Assembly (NCBI RefSeq): GCF_907165205.1
Contig: NC_058191.1
Span: 28,786,064 to 28,850,063, forward strand
Direction of reading: 5' to 3'
Source of the DNA: Coccinella septempunctata
Taxonomy: Eukaryota > Arthropoda > Insecta > Coleoptera > Coccinellidae
Length of the DNA stretch: 64,000 nt
The position numbers and the translations under genes were made by a program. How positions within the stretch are numbered: position 1 is the first letter of the stretch; every line of letters starts with the position of its first letter. Under the pieces are notes generated by a model, which saw nothing but the letters and a program-made list of their open reading frames with translations, searched no databases and had not been told where the DNA came from. Below are positions 38,101 through 48,472 of this stretch, one piece after another.

Positions 38101-40175
38101 TAGAATGAAACAGAATAGAATATACTAATATTCAAGATTCAATTGAATAGTTGATTCCTAGTCAAAAAATAGTGTGGGTCTATCATATAGATTTCGAAGG
38201 AAAAGAACTAGGGACTTTATCACTATTAATTTCAGTTCAATAGATTTTTCATTCATTTGCAGATAGAAGGACATTTTGGGGGTATAAGAGTAATCTCAGA
38301 AGGATGGAGTAACCAACTCCTCATCGGAACAACAAAAAATTGCATACTGTGTGGTACCTGCGAAACGGGTTTCCAACCAATCATTCTGGGTCACACAGAT
38401 GAACTTTGGGGTCTTGCTTCACATCCGAATTTACCACAGTTTGTCACTGCTGGCCACGATAGGGTTCTTCAACTCTGGGACTCATTGTCGCACAGTATTT
38501 TATGGAGTAAAGATATTGGAGTGAGTTTGATTTTTATCCTTAGTTTTATAGATGAAAAAATCCCATAATTGCAGGAACAAGTGCATTCGTTGTGCTTTTC
38601 TCCCAATGGTACGTATATCTTCGTTGGTTGTTGTTCAGGAAGATGGATGGTTTTCCATTCACAAACCAGAGATATGCTGTGGAGGGCCAACGATGGTAAC
38701 GAAATAATAACTGTGATTCAATTCTCTCCCAATGGCAAGCTGTTCGCTCTGGGATCCAACGATAATAATATTTACATCTACCAAGTCACAGACGGTGGTT
38801 TAAAATATAGTAGGATCGGGAGATGTACTGTAAGTGGAAGGTATCATTTTAAGATCGAACAATTTCAAAAAACTTCTTTATAGGGTCATACGAGCCCGGT
38901 TTGTTTTCTGGATTGGTGTGAGGACAATGTAACCCTCAGAAGTAACTCAGCAGATCATGAAGTTCTTCATTGTAAGTATTCTTCTTTTTCATTACTGTAG
39001 AACCTGGACCAAATAACAGACCATGCTACAACAGACTTGATAATGTCACGACCAGTTTTATGATGGAACTCAAAGTCCTTTCAGTTTAATTCTTAACATT
39101 CCTTCAGTCTCAGTTTTGTTAGGACTGAAGGAAGATTTAAATTTGATTATGAAACTGGGTGATAGGCCATTTTTTACGTGTTGCTAGGCTATATAACACT
39201 GCACTAAGACGTGGTTGCATGGTTTGAATCAGTAGACTTCGCCAACAGGATTTGAATACACTGTATTTTTTTTTTACTTCAGGGAACACGAGTACATGTA
39301 GGCAGATAACGCAGATATCCGATTTTCGTGATGCCAAGTGGGTGACAAACAACTGTACAGTCACATTCAATACAGTTGGAATTTGGCCTGAAAACGCGGA
39401 AGGTGGAAATACCAACTGTTGTGATCGCAGTCATGATCAGGAATTACTGGTTACTGGAGATGATCTAGGGAAGGTCAAGATTTATAATTATCCAGTCAAC
39501 CAACCTAAGGTGAGTTGATGAGGAAATTACTATTGAAGTATCATTTTTTCAAAGAATGCGTCGCTGATCTTCAGTGGTTAAACGACAATATTAGATACCA
39601 TACAAGGGGTTCCAAAATGGTCACAGTGAGATGGTTACTTTTTCTCACGTCTCATTTTGGAGCTACCTGAGTTGAAAGAGTCTTTGAGAAATTATATATT
39701 TTAGCTGTCGACGTATGAGAATAAAAGTTTTTGAAATTGTAGGGTGATTGTTAATTAAGACAATAAGTGATTATCGCGGCGTTTGAGATTCCGCATGTTT
39801 CATGTGTGGATGTCAAACAGCCATGATTTATCTGTAGGTTATAGAATGGTTTTTTTTATCGTCCTCAGTAAATGAAAGGATATATAGAAAGTTGATTGAA
39901 AACGGCTCTAAATCAACCATATGTACCCGAATGTAAAAAAAACTGAGCATAAGTTCAAAATCGAAAAGCATATATAATGAAAGAACGTCCTATTTATGCC
40001 TATAAAATTTTTTCTGCGGAAAACTTACAACAAATATTCAATTTTCCAGTCCCTCTGCCACGTTTATGGAGGACATAGCAGCCATATAACCGGAGTCAGA
40101 TTTCTGCATCAAGATAGAATTATCGTATCAATTGGAGGAAGGGATACAGCAGTATTCCAATGGAGAGTGTCATAA
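23229..40175 (+). CDS. EML: Echinoderm microtubule-associated protein-like (EML1/2/4 type)
   Basis: Microtubule-binding protein of the EMAP family, cytoplasmic and spindle associated (family knowledge). Fourteen coding exons: 23229-23283, 27893-28153, 30317-30614, 32457-32525, 32596-32901, 35297-35369, 36638-36844, 36934-37147, 37777-37958, 38263-38520, 38575-38829, 38884-38971, 39283-39509, 40050-40175. All join in phase to give 872 aa with no internal stop. Residues about 23-66 form a coiled coil like the EML trimerisation domain (RVADLEKKVMEQGEELMYLK). Residues 67-228 are a Ser/Pro-rich basic linker. Residues about 239-315 are the HELP motif (RLKLDWVYGYRGKDCR). From about 320 to the end come WD/TAPE-propeller repeats (GHTDELWGLASHPNLPQFVT; GGHSSHITGVRF). 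The coiled-coil N-terminus fits vertebrate EML1-4 better than doublecortin-fused insect forms. Introns are packed with transposons. Confidence 0.95.
23857..24745. mobile_element. Fold-back element, CAGGGTG family 2, in EML intron 1
   Basis: TA at 23855-23856 and 24746-24747. Ends CAGGGTGTCTGTAAACAAAT and its reverse complement. Arms of about 400 bp (23857-24263 and about 24332-24745) face each other around a loop of about 70 bp, sharing GGAAGGCGATGACGAGTTGA-like and GGGGTTGAAAATAA-like blocks. No coding capacity. Confidence 0.85.
24746..27892 (+). other. Rest of EML intron 1, no gene
   Basis: AT-rich intron sequence with short simple repeats (GAGAGA at about 26270) and a hammerhead-like dispersed repeat fragment at 26138-26172. 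Ends at the ATACAG acceptor at 27892. Confidence 0.5.
26138..26172 (+). repeat. Dispersed repeat with hammerhead-like core, copy A3
   Basis: CTGTAGAAGCTAT then CTGCGAAACATGTACG. This is a diverged fragment of the family at 11886 and 20870. Confidence 0.35.
29074..30067 (-). mobile_element. 5'-truncated RTE-like non-LTR retrotransposon in an EML intron
   Basis: The insertion is bracketed by an 11-bp direct repeat CTAATATACAT at 29063-29073 and 30068-30078. The element is antisense to EML. Its 3' end is a (TA)n run (about 29072-29102) after a short 3' UTR, as expected of RTE-type LINEs with microsatellite tails. It holds the C-terminal half of the reverse transcriptase, then stops at the 5' junction. 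Confidence 0.85.
29183..30067 (-). pseudogene. RTE-like reverse transcriptase fragment (palm to C-terminus)
   Basis: Open for about 290 codons up to the 5' junction, with no stop or frameshift. The catalytic FADD box is present (ECAFADDVVLMSGSK), followed by YLGVSIDRRGNQEGE, RPVLTYGCETWTTT and a C-terminal RQLGWWGHLQRM then RRGRPHLTWMD block typical of RTE-type proteins. The endonuclease and fingers are absent because of 5' truncation, so it cannot move by itself. The unbroken frame suggests a fairly recent insertion. Confidence 0.88.
30615..32456 (+). other. EML intron, no other feature
   Basis: From the GTAAGA donor to the TTGCAG acceptor. AT-rich, with no coding frame or terminal repeats that I can support. 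Confidence 0.45.
33085..33145 (+). pseudogene. Possible retrotransposon RNase H scrap in an EML intron
   Basis: A short frame reads KVFIDGSKYQKENICFSV. It resembles the F.DGSK start of LINE or LTR RNase H domains. Too short for certainty. Confidence 0.3.
33718..35181. mobile_element. Non-autonomous hAT-type element in an EML intron
   Basis: An exact 8-bp target duplication CTTGATCT at 33710-33717 and 35182-35189 flanks perfect 14-bp terminal inverted repeats CAGGCCCGGATCTA. An 8-bp duplication and CAG-type ends are hAT hallmarks. The interior has G-rich subterminal runs (GGGGGGGG; GGGGGCGCC) and repeated GCATATTCGTAATCTA-like blocks in both orientations (about 34137, 34413, 34706, 35012, 35083). 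No transposase frame. Confidence 0.88.
35370..36637 (+). other. EML intron with a hammerhead-like motif at 35619
   Basis: Intron sequence without genes. CTGATGA at 35619-35625 is followed by GGGG...CTCC and GAAC; see findings. Confidence 0.4.
37262..37665. mobile_element. MITE in an EML intron
   Basis: Terminal inverted repeats of about 22 bp with one mismatch: TTCACACAATCCGGTTTTTA at 37262 and its mirror ending at 37665. About 400 bp and no coding content. The target duplication is not clear, so the superfamily is open. Confidence 0.6.
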
Positions 40176-40333
40176 ATAATTTTTACCGTTTATATCTTTT
40201 ACTTGTTTCATGAAGAATGTGTTGTATATTTTTGATATTCATTCGATGAAAATGTAGATACGTATTTTAATTTTTCTATGTCGTCAGAACTATTGTTACA
40301 CTATGATGAAGTAAAATTTTTTTTTACTTAAGT

Positions 40334-40339
40334 AATAAA
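40334..40339 (+). terminator. Poly(A) signal of the EML gene
   Basis: AATAAA 159 nt after the EML stop codon; the first canonical signal seen downstream. Confidence 0.55.
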
Positions 40340-41690
40340 TGAATTCCTCATTTTTTACCATGTCTCGTAATAATGTAACTCAGGTAGTTGCTCAGGTCTG
40401 TAGATTTCTTATTGATTAAGAGAAAACAACAAACAAAACATTGTTTAGGCTTCATTCACAAACTTCGAAAAGTGGTCGTGGAAGGTTGTCACTGCGGATT
40501 CATCTGTAGGATTTCATTTAATAATTTATAACTATGGACAATAAGTACTTGATAGTCACACGTAGGTATATACAAACATACGTAATCAAAGCAACATATG
40601 AAAATGAACATAGAAAAAACTGGATAAATTGAGGATATATCCGTGAAGGGTTTAATTTTTCATCACATGCCTACTTCAGCATTTATCTCATATAACTTCT
40701 TAGCGCATTGTTGATCACGAAAATACACGTTTTCTCAAATAAAATCCCGAATTAATGTTTAATAAGTTGAGAATATATAGGAATTTTTTATTATTTTGAG
40801 TCACGTCAAATGAGGAAAAAGCCCAATCGCATATTTTTCACTGTAGTGTTTCAAGAAGAACACTTGATTCATCATTGGTTCACATGCACTGGCCCTATGA
40901 GACAACGAAAACTGTATCGAAATCGCGAGTCCTTTGACATCTGGCCAGTTTCACATTCCATTGAACTTATATTTATCGTCTAGGATATAGGTAAGTCGGA
41001 ATATGCAGTGAAGTAATGAAAAGACGAAAGTAATAAAGATTTAGCATATAATGAATTTTATTTTTTTCTAATTTTGACAGATAAAGTGACACCTTTCCAA
41101 AACAAATTGACGTTTTGAAACGTTTAACTCTCCGTAACCAGTTACGCAAACTGAAATATTCCGCAACTGATGATGAAAAGATGCTTAATTCCATAGTAAC
41201 GGAGTTCAAAATTAAATATTTCTGTCACTAGTCGATTTGAAAGGAATCAGCAAGGGATGCTTGTATAGGGCCTGTTCCGATATTGCTGGTTTTACTGGCC
41301 AGTAATCCATAGATAAAGGAGCTATATCTATGCAGTAATCGAATAACAATAGAACTCGAACGACTGGGCCATCGTCTCTGAAATACTGACAGTACTGTTC
41401 AGGAATATCGGAACAGACGGATAGACGTATTTGGTACTTTTAATTTGAATTCCTAGACGAATGCTATCAAAAAAAAAAAATTGTGTGAAACACGTTGGGA
41501 AACACTATTTTTCTTATTTCGCGATAATCAGCGTATTTTGCTTATTACGAAAAATAATGCTTTTCCCAAATGGTTGCACAAGTAACTATGGTTTACATTT
41601 TCTTCTTTGTTATCTCCTTATTCTACATGAGAGAGATTGTGTAGAGTAAGTATATAAAGTACAAAAACAACAACTAAATATCAAAAATAT
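40340..41690. other. Tail-to-tail intergenic region between EML and the methyltransferase gene
   Basis: No gene seen. It holds a small inverted-repeat unit at about 41273-41412 with CTGTTCCGATATT and its reverse complement AATATCGGAACAG, a candidate short MITE. Confidence 0.4.
41273..41412. repeat. Short inverted-repeat unit, candidate MITE
   Basis: 13-bp perfect inverted repeats CTGTTCCGATATT and AATATCGGAACAG about 140 bp apart. No target duplication identified. Confidence 0.4.
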
Positions 41691-44600
41691 TCATGAGCGC
41701 TTCTTTGCATGAACCATTATTGTCGGAAAATATTTCATCACATTCTTGTTTAGATCCTGCTTTTCTGCACTAAGGCCCAATACATCAGCCATTATTCTCG
41801 AAAAATCTTCCTCATATTTTCGTTTTTTATCCTCCGGTATCCTGTGGTATATCAAATCCATGGCATTGAATAATGCTGAAAATATGAAAATTCAAGAGAT
41901 AAGGTAGAGTGAAAGTTTTCACGCAAGTTGAATTCAACAAATGTTCAAAATGGAATAAAGCGGTGATATGATTTCATTGAATAATTATTATAGCGCGACA
42001 CATGAGCTCTTATGATGAAAAAATAATGAAAAGTTCATATGTTTCATTTCAATTCCATATCAGACGCGTTCTTACTAGACCAAAATATAATTCCTTCAGT
42101 CATGGACCTAGCCAGAATTATGTTGGAGTTTGAAGAGAATAAGAGGGGAGGGTTTGAACCATCAAACTACAGAGTCTTTATAAATGTGAATATTCATATC
42201 TCTGTTTATGCAACCAATTCTCTAGAATAAAACAAGGATGCGTATTAGCGCCTTTATTTCGCCATAGCCGTCTCGATAAATGCTGACATGAGTATGGCTG
42301 TAATAATATAAGAGGTGTTGGAATAAGATTCAGATTTGATGGAGGCCTGTTTAACCTGAAGCGCCTCAGAGCAAAAACCGTACCAATTTTATCACGGAAC
42401 ATCAATATGCAGACCACTGCGCACTTATCGCGCTAGCAGTTCAGAGGATCTACAGAGATAATGTTGGACACCTATAAACATATACCTATACGAAGCTTTG
42501 GGCCTTGGACTCAATATTGACAAAACTAAAATCCTGGTTATTCCGCCAGAAAGCGTTCAAACAGATATCAGCCTGGAGGATGAAACTCTAGAACAGGGCC
42601 AGCAGTTAAAATACTTGGGAAGCTTCATAAATATTAGGGCTAATCTGGACACGGGAATACACAACCGTATCAATTCGGCATTACGGGCATTCTGGAAGCT
42701 AAAGGACAGAATATTTTGAAATCACGACAATCTGAAGACAGCTGTTTACAAAGCAGTGGTCCTCCCAACGCTTCTTTACGGAAGCGAAAGCTGGACACCA
42801 TATAGGAGATATATTAAACAGCTTGAACAAACGCAACAACGTCATCTCAGACAAATAATGCACATCAGATGGTTTCACAAAGTTTCGAATGCAGAAGTCT
42901 TGCAACGCGCGAGTTGTACTTGTACAGCTCAAGTAACGAAGGCCCGACTCAGATGGAGCGGCCACATTCTGAGGATGCAAGACAGAAGACTCCCCAAAAT
43001 AGCTGTGTATGGCGAATTCACAGAGGTTCATTCTCGGTAACTAGATAAAGCAATGAATGAATGAGTGATTGAGTTGAGAAGTGTGAAATGTCAGAAGATA
43101 AGGCAGAAAAACCAGTTCTGCAATCCAAATAATACAGTGCTTCTTTTTCTCACACTTATCCAAATGGTATTTATGATTATATGACTAGTGATTTCCGGAA
43201 TTCTCAATTTCCTCAACTTACCTAGAAAATTTTCAACTTCAGACTCGTAAGGATCATGATTCAATCCGCTCCACAAAACCTCGAAACCGCTTTCATTGAA
43301 TTTCATTTTCAGTTCTTGCAGTGGATCTTTCGATATAAATTCGGGAACATAATTTTCGAACTGTTTTGTGTATGGTTTCCATTCCGCAATGGTGGACATT
43401 TGTTTGTATGCTTCGAATAATGGATTAGATCCATATAAAAATATCAACACCATCTCTCCATTTACTTTAAGTAACTGATTGCAGTTGAATAGTGCCTTCC
43501 TAAAAGAAAGTTTCATGAAACACGTAGGTATAATTCATATTCCATCATTATTGTTTTGATTGTTTGAGGCACAAAATTTCATTATGAGTAAACTGTATTT
43601 AAAAACTATTCAAACAGCTAGGAATAGTGCGCCACTGCGAAAAGAGCTTTGGACACTATCATACTATCATCAAGATCAAGCCCTTTTCCCCCCAAAAAAA
43701 ATGGTGAATCAGTGACGTCCTAAAGGGGGCTCCGTGTATCAGAGTGAAAGGTGAAAATTTTTCACAATGATATTTAATTTATTCATTGAAAGAAAATTGA
43801 AATTTTCAAGAATTATGCAGTGATATTTCATTTGGACAAGTAGAATAAAGAATAGGTATTTAGTACCTACTGAAAAATACATTAAGTTTGAATGTATTTT
43901 TTACAGATTTTATGTTTTTTGTGAGTGAATTATAACTTTCATTCATTCATTTATCTTTAATTTTGTTTCGAGCAGCCCATGCTTAGATACAGCTCACTAA
44001 AGGTATGGCACCTGAGGAGCTACTTTTTAATAAACTGACAAAAATTATATCGATCAGACATTCTATGCTAGTATTGCCAGTGAGAGAGCAATAGAAAAAA
44101 TTTGGTGTGTAAAGGGTAGAGTACACAAGATGAATAAGTTGTATATAAAATAAAAAGCAAGGAATTTATCTTTGATAAAAAGCAAATATTTCGAGATGAA
44201 CTCTACCCTTCGTTGTCCAGTATTCTTAATATCACATATCAAATAAACGATTTAATATTCACAATCAAAGACTTCATTTGGATGAAAGCAAATTGATAAT
44301 TTTAATTACTCAAATTAAATACTTTTCATAATAAGTTCACGAGCAGTAAAATTCAAGTTCACCAGGGGCGTAGCTAAGTCGAGGGCCCCTTGTGCAAAAA
44401 CCAAGATGGGCCCCTAATAAATTTTTTAGCTTTGACAAAGTCGAGATATAAATACTGCAAAGCTACCTCATCGTTGTTTCTTCAACTTGTACTTACTGCA
44501 GTATAAGCAAAGCTACTTTCTGTGCAAGAGTAACTTGCGTGAGCATAGTTATACCGTTATACCGAGCAGTCCAGGAATAAACTTGAATAAATAATGTTGT

Positions 44601-45521
44601 CATTGGAAAATTGAACGAAATTAATCGAAAGTATATGCATGTACACGAAATATACAATTTTGGATAAAAAACACATAAAACATTGAAGATAATTTTATCA
44701 GATTACAGAAATGGCTAGTAAAAATTGAGAAATTGAAGGGAAAAGATGAGACCCATCATATGCATATCAAAATATTTACTGTGAAATTTATCACACATTC
44801 AAATTCGATTATTTTTCTTCGTCTAATGAAGAAAATGATTATTGAAATCAAAAATTTCAATAACTGCAGAAAATTTCATTTTGCATATTTGTTCCCTATT
44901 CATCGAAATGTTTTCTAAGTTTTTTTGCCTTTTTTCATCTAAATGAAGATTTAAACCATAATATGGTTCAAATATTGAATTGTGTGGAATGTGGCCGATA
45001 CTTGATGAAAATCCATAATTGAACTAAAAACAGAATCATATGATTTTCATGTTTCACTAACATGAACTGTTAAAACACTGTCTTGCACTTGAAAGTATTG
45101 GTCACTATAGTGGTGAATGAAAAATGAATATCAGAACAGAAGAAGGTTACTCTCACCCCAAATCCTTCGCATAATGGAGGACAAAGCAGGAAGATATATA
45201 ATTGAATCTGTTATGAAATTTCTTCGGTATGACCTCTTGCTCAATGTCCATCGATACAAAAGATATTCGGGGATCTGTCTTCAATGTTTTGCAAACACTT
45301 ATCATTTCCTCGCTTATATCAATGCCAACTATTTCTTCGTAATGTGGAGGTAAAAGAGGTTCTAGTATCTGCAGGAGTACTCTACCAGAACCACAGCCAA
45401 CATCCATAACAGTGAAAGGATTTTTGGGCCAATCTATTCCTCCTAGTAGTTGAGAATACATTTTTTCCACATTGGGTAGTTGGAAGGTAACATTTTTGAA
45501 ATGATTCAGAGCCTTCGACAT
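41691..45521 (-). CDS. Juvenile hormone acid methyltransferase-like SAM-dependent methyltransferase
   Basis: Class I SAM-dependent methyltransferase resembling insect JHAMT, which methylates juvenile hormone acid or farnesoic acid. Three exons: 45157-45521, 43222-43499 and 41691-41875, with phases 2 and 1 agreeing, give 275 aa, the usual JHAMT length. The SAM-binding glycine loop is at residues 38-48 (VMDVGCGSGRVLL) and the acidic end of strand 2 at 66-69 (GIDI). The later part shows SNPLFEAYKQM and IYHRIPEDKKRKYEEDF, shared with JHAMTs. Gln14 is kept, but the usual LHW motif is LHY (Tyr117). That tryptophan contributes to the hormone-acid pocket in characterised JHAMTs, so the substrate may differ; insects often carry several JHAMT paralogues. 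Cytosolic, no signal peptide. Intron 2 holds an antisense LINE remnant. Confidence 0.88.
42039..43040 (+). pseudogene. Decayed non-LTR retrotransposon RT in a methyltransferase intron
   Basis: Fragments in shifting frames follow LINE RT order: GCVLAPLF near 42240, GGLFNLKRLRAKT near 42340-42370, LGLNIDKTKILVIPPES from about 42501, QQLKYLGSFINIRANLD, then LPTLLYGSESWTPYRR and LRWSGHILRMQDRRLPK near 42760-43000. There are at least two frameshifts and several stops, including TGA at 42717. It lies antisense to the host gene, wholly within intron 2. The clade is not assigned. Confidence 0.85.
43500..45156 (-). other. Methyltransferase intron 1 with repeat fragments
   Basis: No gene. CAGGGGCGTAGC at 44363-44374 looks like one end of a hAT-type element. 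The stretch 44995-45060 shares TACTTGATGAA and ATCCATAATTGAACTA with 53890-53915, which places it in the same dispersed family as the hammerhead-like repeats. Confidence 0.4.
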
Positions 45522-46719
45522 GTCTTTACTTTATCGAACGTTTTCTTCGAAATCGAATTAATAAATGATCTGCAGTGAATATTTTTTCAGTATGTTGAAT
45601 CGAATTCACTTGCACTTCGAAATCTTTTATCTAAACGTATCATTCTCTTGATAAGGTCAAGTTATTTATTACTGTTGATTCCGCAACATACTTAGAAGTT
45701 GATATTTCTTTGTTTTGATAATTTTCATTAGATACCGGCGTATTCACACTCATTCATTCATGTACATTAGCTAATCCACACGCTTTGATTTTTAAGAGGA
45801 ATAAGATGTAGCGGAACACTAATAATAAAAAAAAAGTGTTGGCTAGTTGCTAGCTTTTGCCTGCTAATTTTTCGTTTTTATCTAATTTTTTTGTAAATGC
45901 AACCCGGGGAGATTTCCAAAGGCAATTCGGCAGCAAAAAGGTTAACAATAATAAGACCAATATGGAAATCAAAAAACAAATTAATGACAATAAATCAACG
46001 TAGATTAATGACGGTTCGGATATTCTTTCACCATCGAACCCCAATTATATAATTTTTATAAGGTGAGTTGGAAATATTATAAACTTCAACCTGTATGAAT
46101 ATCATTTTTTGTTATGATGTAGATAATCCATTATCCATTGTATTTATGTTTACTTCCGATGAATTAACATGGCCTCGTTTGTTTGCATGTTCGAAATTTT
46201 TGTACAAACACTCAAATCTGTCCATTGAGACGCTGAATGAACCTTGGCACAATGGATTTTCTGTATCTATAAATATTTCTACTGCGTTTTGGCCAAAAAG
46301 AGTGGACTAAGATATGAAAAATTAAAATTTGCAAAGTAATCACACTTTTTTGATCTGGTTTTTCCGAATTGTTAAGACGGAGCAGATATTTTACATCTAA
46401 ATATAGTTTCTAATGAAAAATTGTTGTGAATTTTTCATACGAATATGTATATCGTTATGCAAAATAGGGGAAAAAATTACAATATAAATATTCGAAATTT
46501 AGTTTTGATTTACCCCCAGGTTCAGGAATCACCTCGTTATTAGGTCTATATTGATTGAAAAGCGCCATTTTCAAATACTTCACAGTATAAAACGTTCTGA
46601 TCTTGTTATTTTTCTTAGAATTAATTTGATGTTGGATGGCGTTGAGGATTTCAGATTTTTTACAGTTTATTCCGTTCATTTTCTGAGAAGCACCCTTAAA
46701 CTAAGTATATGTATTTTTA
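45522..46719. other. Upstream region of the methyltransferase gene
   Basis: Must include the methyltransferase promoter and 5' leader. On the minus strand an open stretch at 45850-46044 encodes a strongly hydrophobic segment (SLICFLISILVLLLLTFLLP) but lacks an ATG; see findings. Confidence 0.3.
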
Positions 46720-47408
46720 ATGGCGAGTCTTTGACTGCTACAAATATTTTAACAGTAGATTCTTGAGGTCAAAAGACAAACTTTTTTACCTTACCATTTT
46801 TTCCGAGTCAGCTCGGTTTAAGAGATACAGGCTGTTTAAAAACCATAAAAAAATATTATTTTTAGTTCTATCTCGAAAACGGTCTCATCAAATGAAATGA
46901 ATTTCGGAATATAGTTTTTCATTTATTTGATGAATCTTTCTCGAACACAAGATATCACCCACGTCTTCCAGTTTTCTCATTATGACCATTACATACCATA
47001 AAAATGCCAAATATTCAAAGAACCCAACTGTTGACACTAAGTTGTACGCTATCTAATGAATATTTGAATGTTTTGTGAAAGAAAAGTATTCATGAAATTT
47101 TCTAGTATAATGCGTCGTTTTCGAGTAATTTGAAGTTCAAAAATGAAGATATCTGCGAAATTCGAAAAATTGGATACTTTGACTGAATGCAACTTTTTTT
47201 TAAAGATCCACTAATGTGTAGTGTCATAGATTTAGATAGTTATTCTGAAGGGAATTTTTTTCTCCAGGGGTGGCATAACTCATTAAAAAATACTTAAAAT
47301 GACTATTTCATCAGGGCCGAATCTGAAAAAATGGTAGAGGAAAAAGTGTTTCTTTTGACCTCAAGAATGTACTGTTAAAATATTTGAATGAGTCGAAGAT
47401 TCACCCTG
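46720..47408. mobile_element. Fold-back element, CAGGGTG family 3, copy B
   Basis: Same family as 13180-13868 and the same length (689 bp). Shared blocks include ACAGTAGATTCTTGAGG, ACCCACGTCTTCCAGTTTTC, CTCATTATGACCATTAC, TTTTCGAGTAATTTGA and CAGGGGTGGCATA. The right end CACCCTG plus TA (47402-47410) is intact; the left terminus has drifted to GGCGAGTC. Confidence 0.8.
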
Positions 47409-47700
47409 TATAGTATATCCAACGTAAGTCCAGTTTTGTCTTGCCAAATATTGCATTTTTTCACCCACAAAACAATAAAAATGAATAATTAAAAATTGTG
47501 GAATGATGGTATCACTAAATGCAAATTTTGAAACCAAAATATGTATAAGGTTTGCCGTATTTCTATTATTTCAGGCTACATGTTTATCCATAGAAAATTT
47601 CCATTTGGCCATGCAGACACTAATCGCAAGATGGGAAGAAATTTTTTTTTTATCAAAATCATTCGTTGAATATTCAAATATGGTGAAATTTTACCATATA

Positions 47701-48470
47701 GAGGGTGGGCTTTTTAAAACGAAACAGACGAGATAACGGGCGCAATAAATTTATTTCGAAAAAATGCTCGGACACGTCGATTTTTACTTCGAGGGGGACA
47801 ACTTTTAAGGTCAAATTCACAACTATATCGCTTCAACCCTTGGTGTTAGAATACCAACCCCTAAATTTTGAATAGGAAAGATAGGGTGAATGATACCTCA
47901 TTTGAAAGGCCTTTTTATCCTGAATTCTGAGTATTGATTTTTTTCTCCTTTAATGCATTCGTTTTTGAGATATTCAATTTTGAATTTCATACAGTACCAG
48001 TCATTCCGCTAACCATGCTATGTGAAATCATCAATTATTTGACTAATTCATTCTGTGGTTACGATGGTAACCGTTAATTGTCAACATTAGACAACGAAAT
48101 AATTATTATTGGTAATTACTTCCTCCTGAATTAGTCAAATAATTGATGATTTCACATAGCATGGTTAGCGGAATGACTGGTACTGTACGAAATTCAAAAT
48201 TGAATATCTCGAAAACGAATGCATTAAATGAGAAAAAAATTAATACGCTGAATTCAGGATAAAAAGGCCTTTCAAATGAGGTATCACTCACTCCATCTTT
48301 TCTATTCAAAATTTAGGGGTTGGTGTTCTAACACTAAGGGTTGAAGCGATATAGTTGTGAATTTGACCTTAAAAGTTATCGAAGTAAAAATCGACGTGTC
48401 CGAGCATTTTTTCGAAATAAATTTATTGCGCCCGTTATCTCGTCTGTTTCGTTTCAAAAAGCCCACCCTG
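47701..48470. mobile_element. Fold-back element, CAGGGTG family 4
   Basis: TA at 47699-47700 and 48471-48472. Near-perfect inverted arms of about 345 bp (47701-48048 and 48127-48470) surround a spacer of about 80 bp. Shared blocks include GACGAGATAACGGGCGCAAT, AAATGCTCGGACACGTCGAT and TTAGCGGAATGACTGG. The left terminal base is changed (GAGGGTG). No transposase. Confidence 0.88.
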
Positions 48471-48472
48471 TA

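Noticed and set aside
46551..46766. Plus-strand frame ending TVDS as a gene
   Set aside because: Its 3' part lies within the fold-back element; the same TVDS ending occurs in the other family 3 copy purely because the repeat is shared.
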